Positions 22,974 through 30,194 of a stretch of 43,119 nucleotides of DNA are shown here, piece after piece. How positions within the stretch are numbered: the first letter of the stretch is position 1; each line of letters begins with the position of its first letter. The notes beneath the pieces are model-generated. The model did not search any database, was not told the origin of the DNA, and saw nothing but the letters and a program-made list of their open reading frames with translations. The translations under genes were made by a program, and so were the position numbers. Source of the stretch: a virus; the IMG/VR virus record IMGVR_UViG_3300032287_004025, positions 1-43,119 of that record; one strand, given 5' to 3'.

Positions 22974-25340
22974 TTACGAAATTTTAGGTGTAACAAAATC
23001 CACAGAACTTATGTTGTTCTCTTTTTTAACCATAACCAAGTTATCAGACCAGTTTCTAATTAGTGGGTTATGTGATATTACAAAAATATGTTCGAAGTAG
23101 TCTTTGATTTTCTTAAAGAATTCACCAACCATTTCTAAATTTTCATCAGCAATTTTACCAAATACCTCATCCATCACAACGATGTTTGGTTTAGGTAATG
23201 ATGATATTTTAGTAAGTACACTTCTCAAAGCCAAAGACGATATAGTTCTTTCATATCCTGAACCCGAAGCGAGAGGTTTAACTACCCTTGTTTCCGTGTC
23301 AATCATAATGAACTCAACTTCATTCCTTTCATTTATATTAAGTTCTAAGATGAAATGACAACTATCCACCAACAACCTATATAACTCTTGATTTATTAAT
23401 GGTACCATGTTTTTCAAAATAACTTTTGAGATACCGTTTTTACCAAAAACTGTTAGGTATACCTTAAAAATAGATTGTGTTTCGTTTTCAACCTTTATCT
23501 TGCGAATCAACTCTTTGTTTGTTTCAATTTTTTCTAAGAGTGTTTGGTTTTGATTTTTCAAACGCTCCACACCACTTGAAAAAGTTCTGATGTTAGCGTT
23601 TAAGGTCTCAATTTGCGACCTTAAACCAATTAACTCTCCATCTATTTTTTGGTTCTCATCTAACTTTTGTTTGTTGCGGTCAAAATTATCAAGTTTGACT
23701 TGTAACTTATCGATTTCCAACGTTTTTTGTTCTGACTCTAAATCGTATTTAGTTTTACGAAGTTTGTTTTTTTCGTATTCGTCAAATTCTTTCTTTAGAT
23801 TGGAGTATACTTTCTCAGATTCAGTTAAATCATCGTATTTTTTTCTATTTGCAATCTGAATATCTTTAATAGAAGTGACTAAATCTTTTAATTTTTGAAT
23901 CTCACCGCTGTGGTCAACGTCCTCTAATGCTCTGTTACAAGTTGGACATATTTGACCATCCTCCAATTGTTTAATTAACTTCTCGTTTCTCTCAATTGAT
24001 TCCGCATTAACCCTACCTTCAACAATAAGACCATTCATTTCGTCCTTTAATGTTTGGTGTTCATCCTCTAAATAATATTTGGATGGTTCTTTAACATCAA
24101 CCGACTTTGAGTTTTCAATTGCAAGTTGCTTTTGTTTATTTAACTTGTCAATATCATATTTTATTTGGTCGACATTGGTTCGTATTAAATCTTGGTCAAT
24201 GTCCGTATTTCTTTTTGATAACAATTCATCTCTTTTATTTTCGGAAGCCTTTAAGGTAGTTTGTGATTTTTGTGTTTCACTTTCCAATCTCAATATTTCC
24301 AATTTGTTTTCCTCAATACCCTCTTGAAACGAAGTATTTTCAGTCTCTAAATCATTTATATTATATTGATTTGAAATTAATTTTTTACTCCATTCACTCT
24401 GAATTGTTTTACAAATTTCTTCCTTCTCTTTTAGAATTTCTAATCCTAAAAATTTCGTTAGTATTAATCCTCGAGATGTTGGTTTAGATTCAATTAATTC
24501 TTCTAAATTATAACCGGTTGTAAGGATAGTAGAAAGGAAATCTTCCTCAGTTCCGATTGCCTTAGTTATAAAATCTTCGGTCTCTCTACGTTGTTCACCT
24601 GTTAGGTTTTCAACGGTACCGTCTTGATTTACTTTGTAAAATTCTAATTTATTGGTGACATTATAGTCCCCACTTTTTGTCTTTTTACGAAAACTTGACC
24701 TTTCAATTACATACTCCTCATTATCGATTGTAATGTAACCCTTAACCCTAACCTCGTCATTATCACTAAATCTGTTGAATATCTCTGAATTGGTTTTAGT
24801 TTTTGTTGTTTTATTGAAAAACAAATACATCATTAAATCAACTGTAGCTGTTGACTTACCACCAAAATTTTTGGGTGTTGATTCTACAACAGTAATGCCG
24901 GGTAAATTAGTAAAATCAATTTCATTATTTTCACCGTAGGAAAGAAAATTAGAAAATTCAACCTTTTTAATGTACCATTTGGTGTATTTTATTCTGTCTC
25001 CATTTTTACGTATAAATTCTTCATTTACTTTGTTGTCGAGATTATACAGTCTATCCAAAGAAACGTTGATTTCATTTTCCTCAACGAAATCCTTCATTAA
25101 TGTTTTTTGGTATTGGAAATCAGATATGTTCTCGGTTATATCTAACGACGCCAGTTTGGTTTGGTCCTCGTTTGTGATAACCTTGGTAATGAGTTGAACA
25201 TACTTTGTATTATATTTTTTTTGGAAATATGACTTAACCCTGTTTAATTTTTCAGGTGTAAAATTTTCATGAGTATCCTGCCATGTTACTTTGATGTACG
25301 GATTTTTAAAGTCCGTCATTTTTTTCTTTGTAGTATCCAT
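22974..25340 (-). CDS. 46: Recombination endonuclease subunit, Rad50/SbcC-like (T4 gp46-like)
   Basis: The 788-residue product has the ABC-ATPase halves of Rad50/SbcC: VEFSNFLSYGENNE then GGKST Walker A (160-164), long coiled coil (~330-650) with a zinc-hook CPTC (C465-C468), and Walker B 'NIVVMDEVF' (~724) with a final His loop 'FVISHNP'. With gp47 it processes DNA ends during recombination-dependent replication. T4 gp46 is 560 residues; this one is longer mainly through a ~120-residue N-terminal extension and a longer coiled coil. The extension starts with a region unlike gp46. Confidence 0.92.
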   Translation of the reverse strand: MDTTKKKMTDFKNPYIKVTWQDTHENFTPEKLNRVKSYFQKKYNTKYVQLITKVITNEDQTKLASLDITENISDFQYQKTLMKDFVEENEINVSLDRLYNLDNKVNEEFIRKNGDRIKYTKWYIKKVEFSNFLSYGENNEIDFTNLPGITVVESTPKNFGGKSTATVDLMMYLFFNKTTKTKTNSEIFNRFSDNDEVRVKGYITIDNEEYVIERSSFRKKTKSGDYNVTNKLEFYKVNQDGTVENLTGEQRRETEDFITKAIGTEEDFLSTILTTGYNLEELIESKPTSRGLILTKFLGLEILKEKEEICKTIQSEWSKKLISNQYNINDLETENTSFQEGIEENKLEILRLESETQKSQTTLKASENKRDELLSKRNTDIDQDLIRTNVDQIKYDIDKLNKQKQLAIENSKSVDVKEPSKYYLEDEHQTLKDEMNGLIVEGRVNAESIERNEKLIKQLEDGQICPTCNRALEDVDHSGEIQKLKDLVTSIKDIQIANRKKYDDLTESEKVYSNLKKEFDEYEKNKLRKTKYDLESEQKTLEIDKLQVKLDNFDRNKQKLDENQKIDGELIGLRSQIETLNANIRTFSSGVERLKNQNQTLLEKIETNKELIRKIKVENETQSIFKVYLTVFGKNGISKVILKNMVPLINQELYRLLVDSCHFILELNINERNEVEFIMIDTETRVVKPLASGSGYERTISSLALRSVLTKISSLPKPNIVVMDEVFGKIADENLEMVGEFFKKIKDYFEHIFVISHNPLIRNWSDNLVMVKKENNISSVDFVTPKIS

Positions 25341-25822
25341 TTGTTGTTCTTTAGATTATAGGTTTGAACGTGTTCTTTTCTAAATGACATCCACTTCTCA
25401 ATCTCCTCACTATTGTTTGGTTTAAATTCTGTGAAAAGTATTTTGTTTTTATTCTTTATTGATGTTGGTTTTATTAGTATAACTTGAGTGAAGTCCCTAT
25501 TCGTCCTAAGAAACCAATGTTTGTTTTTGTTAGGTACCAGTGAATCTCCAACTTTATCATACCAATATTTTGATTTACGTATTGGTATGTTAACAGTCCT
25601 AAACTCTTCCCCACTTATAAAAGAATACTCATTTTCCCAAAAATCACCAATCCAACCACCTCTTTCCAATTCTACACCAAATGAATTATCATCGATACAA
25701 ATTAAATCAATTGCTCTCAAATTTGGATGTGATTCGAATAAAATGTTAAAAACTTCTTTTATAAAAATCTTCGCAAAGTTTCTTACTTCGGTGTCATCGA
25801 AATTTCTTTTTATATAACCCAT
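25316..25822 (-). CDS. Hypothetical protein (168 aa)
   Basis: Not recognised. A soluble alpha/beta protein with 'LICIDDNSFGVELERGGWIG' and 'FRTVNIPIRKSKYW', then 'HWFLRTNRDFTQVILIKPTS'. The acidic pair followed by ELERGG may point to a nuclease-type fold, but no full active site can be named. It lies directly upstream of gp46, overlapping its start by 25 bases, so a role near recombination is possible. Confidence 0.5.
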   Translation of the reverse strand: MGYIKRNFDDTEVRNFAKIFIKEVFNILFESHPNLRAIDLICIDDNSFGVELERGGWIGDFWENEYSFISGEEFRTVNIPIRKSKYWYDKVGDSLVPNKNKHWFLRTNRDFTQVILIKPTSIKNKNKILFTEFKPNNSEEIEKWMSFRKEHVQTYNLKNNKWILQRKK

Positions 25823-25850
25823 TTAAAATTTTTGAACTACCCATACGGGT

Positions 25851-26195
25851 TTATTTGTTGAATCTATTCTCTTCGAAAAATTCAACTATAGAGTTTATTG
25901 CCCAAACACTTCCGGCAGTAAACATACCGTCAAAAAATATTGATGGTAACCAATGCATTCCGAATTGTGATGTCAATCCACCAATACAGATTGAAAAGAA
26001 AAATCCAACCCATGTCGATGTACACAACATGCAACTTATTAATCCTGAAATAAATTTTCCTAATCCTTGAAAAGGGGCGAAATCATTTTGTCCCCAACGG
26101 TGAATGGAATCTCTGACCGAATCAAAAATTGAACCGTAAACAATAATTGTGCTCATTCCATAAGCAGCCATAATCCAAATAAAAACGTTTGTCAT
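25851..26195 (-). CDS. DUF1360-like small membrane protein
   Basis: The 114-residue product has three hydrophobic segments (about 4-24, 47-72 and 82-104). 'LGKFISGLISCMLCTSTWVG' contains the CxxC segment of the DUF1360 family (usually 'l..C..C.g.w.g'). The function of that family is unknown; it occurs in phages and Firmicutes. The cysteines could bind metal. A class A promoter-like element (26210-26226) precedes it, so it may start a unit. Confidence 0.55.
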   Translation of the reverse strand: MTNVFIWIMAAYGMSTIIVYGSIFDSVRDSIHRWGQNDFAPFQGLGKFISGLISCMLCTSTWVGFFFSICIGGLTSQFGMHWLPSIFFDGMFTAGSVWAINSIVEFFEENRFNK

Positions 26196-26209
26196 TTGTT
26201 AATGTATTT

Positions 26210-26226
26210 TATAAAATATAGGAAAA
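26210..26226 (-). promoter_or_regulatory. Candidate class A promoter motif
   Basis: On the minus strand TTTTCCTATATTTTATA lies about 14 bases before the membrane protein start at 26195. It matches the pattern TTTC(C/G)TATATTTTATA seen ahead of several genes that begin new units. No -35-like or Bacteroidota -33 TTTG box is obvious at a fixed distance. Confidence 0.3.
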
Positions 26227-26243
26227 AAAAATCAATAAAAAAA

Positions 26244-26816
26244 TTATTCATCATATAAAGACGACAAGTTACTATCTTTCATTAGTTTGCCCTTTTTACC
26301 TAAACCTTCAAGCGATTTTGTAATCGTATTTAGTTCGTCTTTTAATTTTTGGTTTTCTTCTTTTAATTGAGTAATCTCATCATCTTTAATTTTTAGGTCT
26401 TTTTGGAAAATATTTTCCATTTCTTGGGTTTTAGTGGAAAATTTTCTCTTTTCCTCCTCAAATTCTTGTTTTTGCTGGAAAATTTTTTGCTCGGTCTCCT
26501 CTTCATTGGTTATGTATACAACCTTTTCAACCGGCACTTCTTTAATTACCTCAACAACTTTTTCAATCGGTACTTCTTTGATTACCTCAACCACTTTCTC
26601 CACGATTGTCTCAACAGGAATCTCTTTGATTATTTCTTTCTCAATTATCCTTTCTCTACTGTTAAAACCAGGAGGTGATTCTCCATATTTTGTGATATTA
26701 AATCCCGTCCCAAAAACTTTTTTTGCAAATTTTTCGGTGTCGGTTATTTTGTTTAATTCACAATATCTTATGAATTCATCATCTAATGTTAAGTAGTTTT
26801 TCTGACTCATTTTCAA
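26244..26816 (-). CDS. Coiled-coil protein with VEVIKEVP repeats (190 aa)
   Basis: The N-terminal ~40 residues (LDDEFIRYCELNKITDTEKF) look like a small ordered DNA-binding or dimerisation domain. It continues with short repeats of the type 'VEKVVEVIKEVP' (about 58-97), and then a long coiled coil (~100-170). The start could be the ATG at 26816 or the third codon (26810). It overlaps the gp47 gene by 38 bases, so it is translated with it. It may be a recombination accessory protein; this is inference. Confidence 0.55.
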   Translation of the reverse strand: MKMSQKNYLTLDDEFIRYCELNKITDTEKFAKKVFGTGFNITKYGESPPGFNSRERIIEKEIIKEIPVETIVEKVVEVIKEVPIEKVVEVIKEVPVEKVVYITNEEETEQKIFQQKQEFEEEKRKFSTKTQEMENIFQKDLKIKDDEITQLKEENQKLKDELNTITKSLEGLGKKGKLMKDSNLSSLYDE

Positions 26817-27585
26817 TGTCTAATATATCAGATATGGAGAAGTGTAAAAATGGTTGTTCATTCTCTATATCGTAAGTATGGTACTCATTATTCTCGACAT
26901 CGTAAATACCATATCCGTGGTAATTAATTGTCTCACCAAAATTTTGTTGAATTAACGAACCAATCATCACCGCCTTTCCTCCATTTGGTAACTCAAACAT
27001 TTGTCTTTTATGAATATCTCCACAGAGTAGAAGGTCCAACCCAACGAAATTTAAAGGTGAGTATGCGTTCTCAAATTCAAATCCCAAATCGGTTGATAAA
27101 CCTTGTATTGGTCCATGGAATAACCCCACCTGTAATTTGTTTTCATCCCTTTCAAAATCCGGTTTTTGATTGTGTTGATACAAAGAGTAAACCACCCAAT
27201 TAATATTATCATCCTCATATACACCCGAGTTTTTATAGTATCTAATGTTATCACTATCCAACATCTCAACGATTGGGGTGATACTGTCTAAACGACTTAC
27301 ATTATTTTCTAAGAAATCGTGATTACCGGGGATTAAAATAACAGGACCTAACTTTTCATTAAGTTGGGTTAAGAACCATGATGTTAACATCATTTGTTCA
27401 TTTGAGATATTAATTTTTTGATGTGCAATATCACCTGTAATTACAACTCTAACCTCATTATAGTCATAATCACCAATTCTCTCTTTAACATCATCAATAA
27501 ACAATTTGAATTGTCTTTTGTACATGTCATGTAACTGAAAAGTTCTGATATGTAAATCAGATACGTGTATAATCTTCTTTATCAT
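26779..27585 (-). CDS. 47: Recombination endonuclease subunit, Mre11/SbcD-like (T4 gp47-like)
   Basis: The 268-residue calcineurin-type phosphoesterase has the metal motifs in order: VSDLHIR (D10, H12), ITGDIAHQ (51-52), PGNHD (86-90), 'GLFHGPIQG' and 'CGDIHKRQ'. This is the nuclease partner of Rad50/gp46; together they resect double-strand ends. T4 gp47 is 339 residues, so this form is shorter at the C-terminus, where the Rad50-binding region lies. It precedes the gp46 gene by ~1.4 kb, separated by three other genes, unlike the adjacent pair in T4. Overlaps the nuclease gene upstream by four bases. Confidence 0.9.
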   Translation of the reverse strand: MIKKIIHVSDLHIRTFQLHDMYKRQFKLFIDDVKERIGDYDYNEVRVVITGDIAHQKINISNEQMMLTSWFLTQLNEKLGPVILIPGNHDFLENNVSRLDSITPIVEMLDSDNIRYYKNSGVYEDDNINWVVYSLYQHNQKPDFERDENKLQVGLFHGPIQGLSTDLGFEFENAYSPLNFVGLDLLLCGDIHKRQMFELPNGGKAVMIGSLIQQNFGETINYHGYGIYDVENNEYHTYDIENEQPFLHFSISDILDIENESEKLLNIR

Positions 27586-28436
27586 TTTAAATATTTTTTA
27601 ACGTCCATCTGTAAAATTGAGTTGGTCATGTCAGGTGGTACTTTATACTCGGTAAATGTACCATTATCCTTCAAATGTGTAATAACACACCCAAGTAACT
27701 TAACATCAGAAAATTTACTACCCTCTAACATCTTTAATAGTAGTTTACCATACAATGGTAACTGTATGAAATAATGACTTAAAGCAGTGTCATAATAATT
27801 TTCAAACGGATGTAACATTTTTGATGTGTATGAGTGGATTTGAAAACTTTTTTCTTGGTTTGTCTTCCAATCTGTAACCACTATACCAAAACCATTTTTC
27901 ATTTTATTCATCATCAACCACATTTTATCTGGTTGACCAACAAAACCTAAAAGTGGGTCCCCTAAAACCATCTCAGTATCTAATAAAACAGCACCTCTTT
28001 CGTGCATCAAGTCAATGAACTCATTACCCGCGGAAATCATATTGTCACCACGAGAAATTTGTTCATCATCACACTCAAAAATTGGTTGTCTAATCTCTTT
28101 GTAGTTCCCATACTTGTCAACCAAATCACTTTCCAACATGTAGTGAACTCTACTACCTAAGTTGGTAGAGTAATCTCCCGCCATTTTCCATTTTTCCAAC
28201 AATAATTTGGTCTCATGTTCATCACCACCAGTCATCTGAGACGCTTTCGTCTCAGCATCAAATGGGATATAAAAGTTTTTAATCACTTTAGACACGGATG
28301 GAAAATTGTTTCGTAATTTTCCATCAGAATCTCTCATAAAATAAATGTGTTCGTCTTCATAGAACGTTAATTCTAATTCTTTTTTTCTTTGTTCAACACA
28401 TTCTCTAATTTCTTGTGCAATTTCTGTTAAATTCAT
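27582..28436 (-). CDS. PD-(D/E)XK nuclease (RecB/Cas4-like)
   Basis: The 284-residue product has the RecB-type nuclease set: GSRVH (H98), 'LLDTEMVLGDPLLGFVGQPD' (E155, D170), VTDWKT (D189, K191) and 'SHYFIQLPLYG' (Q225, Y229, the QxxxY motif). No CxxC iron-sulfur cluster typical of Cas4 is seen. A phage DNA exonuclease for recombination or host DNA breakdown is likely. It lies between the primase and gp47, consistent with DNA processing. Confidence 0.85.
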   Translation of the reverse strand: MNLTEIAQEIRECVEQRKKELELTFYEDEHIYFMRDSDGKLRNNFPSVSKVIKNFYIPFDAETKASQMTGGDEHETKLLLEKWKMAGDYSTNLGSRVHYMLESDLVDKYGNYKEIRQPIFECDDEQISRGDNMISAGNEFIDLMHERGAVLLDTEMVLGDPLLGFVGQPDKMWLMMNKMKNGFGIVVTDWKTNQEKSFQIHSYTSKMLHPFENYYDTALSHYFIQLPLYGKLLLKMLEGSKFSDVKLLGCVITHLKDNGTFTEYKVPPDMTNSILQMDVKKYLK

Positions 28437-28437
28437 T

Positions 28438-29376
28438 CTAATCTAATTTAAATTCTTGATATACTTCCAAATTACCTTGTAAATCTGCGATGTCCTTGTC
28501 CTTTGGAAGTTTGACAATATTGACCCGACCTAATAGTTTACCACAATTAAGTCGATGGTATAGTTTTTCGGCGTCATCCCACGCATCACCATCCAAAACG
28601 ATTGTTAGTTCACACCTTAAGTCATAAATTTTGTTGAAAAGTAAATCACTTATGTATTTACCTAACATTGGTATTGAGTTATCTAAAAATATTGAGTCAA
28701 AAGCACCCTCTACTAAATAAATTTTCTTATTCCAATCAATCAAACTCTCATTAAAAATTATGGTCTCTTTTTGAATATCGGGATTTTTATATTTTAACTT
28801 GGTTTTGGATAAAAATGAACGAGCGACAAAATAATTGATTTGTCTCCATTCATTGTAAGAAGGAATAATAATTCTATTTTCATACGGTCCACTAAACGCA
28901 AATCCTATGTTGTATTTTCTTATAATTTTATCGGTAACATTCCGTTTTTTAAGATAATACATCGCTTGTCTATATTGGGGGAGTAGTTTTACACCTTCAC
29001 TCACATTGTTCAGTGGAATAAATTCCTTTGGTAACTCAACTTGTTTGTATTGTTTGACAGCTAACTCAACCTCATCAGGTTTTAAGAGTTCATATCTTTT
29101 CAAGTGTTTCTCGTTTCCATACTTTTTTATCAGTTTGTAAACCGACCCATGTGTGTTGTACATTTCGGAACAAGACCAACACTTATAAACCAACATCTTA
29201 TAATTGATTTCTAAATTACCTTTACCATCACCGTGGTCTAATCCCTTAATTTCGTAGGAACATACGGGACAATCAAAAGCCAATTGACCTTTGTAATCAT
29301 TGTGCATTCTACAATCACCAAGAATATCTTCGAGGATGTCTATTATAGGTTTATATTCTACAGCAAGTGATGACAT
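28438..29376 (-). CDS. DNA primase with zinc ribbon and TOPRIM domain (T4 gp61-like)
   Basis: From the ATG at 29374-29376 the product is 312 residues. Its zinc ribbon uses C36/C39 (DCPVC) and C66/C69 (KCWSC). The TOPRIM domain has LVEGAFDS (E223) and VLDGDAWD (D262, D264). This is the set of a bacterial/phage DnaG-type primase, working with a replicative helicase that is not in this window. An ORF start at 29454 is possible on paper but would lie in the strong hairpin and add a non-conserved hydrophobic leader, so it is rejected. Confidence 0.87.
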   Translation of the reverse strand: MSSLAVEYKPIIDILEDILGDCRMHNDYKGQLAFDCPVCSYEIKGLDHGDGKGNLEINYKMLVYKCWSCSEMYNTHGSVYKLIKKYGNEKHLKRYELLKPDEVELAVKQYKQVELPKEFIPLNNVSEGVKLLPQYRQAMYYLKKRNVTDKIIRKYNIGFAFSGPYENRIIIPSYNEWRQINYFVARSFLSKTKLKYKNPDIQKETIIFNESLIDWNKKIYLVEGAFDSIFLDNSIPMLGKYISDLLFNKIYDLRCELTIVLDGDAWDDAEKLYHRLNCGKLLGRVNIVKLPKDKDIADLQGNLEVYQEFKLD

Positions 29377-29377
29377 A

Positions 29378-29393
29378 GATAAAGTATACGAAA
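29378..29393 (-). promoter_or_regulatory. Candidate class A promoter before the primase
   Basis: Minus-strand TTTCGTATACTTTATC ends two bases before the primase ATG at 29376. It follows the hairpin terminator-like element, so the primase may start a new transcript. If it is a -10-type box, the leader would be almost absent. Confidence 0.25.
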
Positions 29394-29408
29394 TAAAAGT
29401 TAAAAAAA

Positions 29409-29482
29409 CAAAATAGCATAAAAAAGGTGGGGGTTGTACACCATAACCACCCACCTTATGTCAGAATACAAATGCTATTTTG
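29409..29482 (-). ncRNA. Structured intergenic element with nested stems
   Basis: The outer stem pairs 29409-29419 (CAAAATAGCAT) with 29472-29482 (11 bp). Inside lies a strong hairpin, 29424-29457 (AAGGTGGG with CCCACCTT plus a further four pairs after one bulged A; loop GTACACCAT). On the minus strand the hairpin is followed by a run of T's and then the outer-stem strand. This may be a terminator/attenuator after the RuvC gene, or a structured small RNA. It is non-coding in the favoured gene model. Confidence 0.5.
29418..29457 (-). terminator. Rho-independent terminator after RuvC-like gene
   Basis: On the minus strand the GC-rich 12-bp hairpin (29424-29457) is directly followed by six or seven T's. 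That is the standard layout for termination of the transcript from the RuvC-like gene, whose stop is 90 bases upstream. It could also be an attenuator, since the outer stem can compete with it. Confidence 0.55.
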
Positions 29483-29546
29483 ACACTACTATTTATTGAA
29501 TGAAATTCTTATTCAAAGTATAAGAAAACTTTTTTAAAAAACAAAA

Positions 29547-30155
29547 TCAACTCTTTTGATTTTCGTTTTGCATGTTGACAAAACCAATTACCGCGGTTGC
29601 GGCATCACTCATGTCATAATTTTCTTTTTTCAATTGTCCATTTTTACCATACAACCATTTAACTTCGGGACATACCGTGTTTACGTTCTCCCAAATTATA
29701 TGTTTTTTGTCGATGTCTTTTGGTAATCCACCAAAGAGTACATTTTTACCTTTGTCGTTTTTACCAACTAAACTTGGAAAAGCGTACTTCCTGGCATTGT
29801 ATGTACTAATAAATGTTGGTACAAGACCCAAAATCTCATAACAAGATTTTAAAATCATTGTATTGTACCTTAATAAGGTACCAACGGTGTAAATGTTATT
29901 TGAATTTAGAAGTGGTTCTTCGATAACTACTCTAGTGATACCCACGTCTTTGTAATCCTCTAAGTGTTTTTTGAAGGCCTCAGCTTTCTTCAAGAGTTCT
30001 TCAATTTTATCCTCAGGTTGTGGTTTTATTTTAGGTGAGAAATGTGTCAATTCTAAAAGTTTAGAAGAATTAACATCAAAAAGCGCCCATCCGATGGTCT
30101 TAGTTGAAATGTCTAACCCCAAAATTTTGGGTGCATTCTTAAATTTTGTACTCAT
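29547..30155 (-). CDS. RuvC-like Holliday junction resolvase
   Basis: The 202-residue product has the RNase H-fold acidic set of RuvC-type resolvases: ILGLDIST (D15), VVIEEPL (E79/E80) and 'NYDMSDAATAVIGF' (D181, D184). It is longer than E. coli RuvC (173). It would cut branched DNA formed in recombination-dependent replication, before packaging. T4 uses the unrelated endonuclease VII for this. An AT-rich promoter-like element (TCTCGTATATATTTTTATA) directly precedes the ATG. Confidence 0.85.
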   Translation of the reverse strand: MSTKFKNAPKILGLDISTKTIGWALFDVNSSKLLELTHFSPKIKPQPEDKIEELLKKAEAFKKHLEDYKDVGITRVVIEEPLLNSNNIYTVGTLLRYNTMILKSCYEILGLVPTFISTYNARKYAFPSLVGKNDKGKNVLFGGLPKDIDKKHIIWENVNTVCPEVKWLYGKNGQLKKENYDMSDAATAVIGFVNMQNENQKS

Positions 30156-30174
30156 ATAAAAATATATACGAGAT
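30155..30174 (-). promoter_or_regulatory. Candidate class A promoter before RuvC-like gene
   Basis: Minus-strand ATCTCGTATATATTTTTATA runs directly into the ATG. It shares CGTATA plus a T/A-rich tail with the elements before the primase and the Hc1-like gene. Detected by eye only. Confidence 0.25.
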
Positions 30175-30194
30175 ATTCTTTGAATTGTAAAGCC

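Noticed and set aside
26403-26796. Plus-strand frames opposite the coiled-coil gene
   Set aside because: Low-complexity antisense of the VEVIKEVP repeats and coiled coil; no independent support.
29377-29454. Longer primase start at 29454
   Set aside because: The extra 26 residues are hydrophobic, lie in the hairpin element, and precede a good start (MSSLAVEYK) just after an AT-rich promoter-like box.
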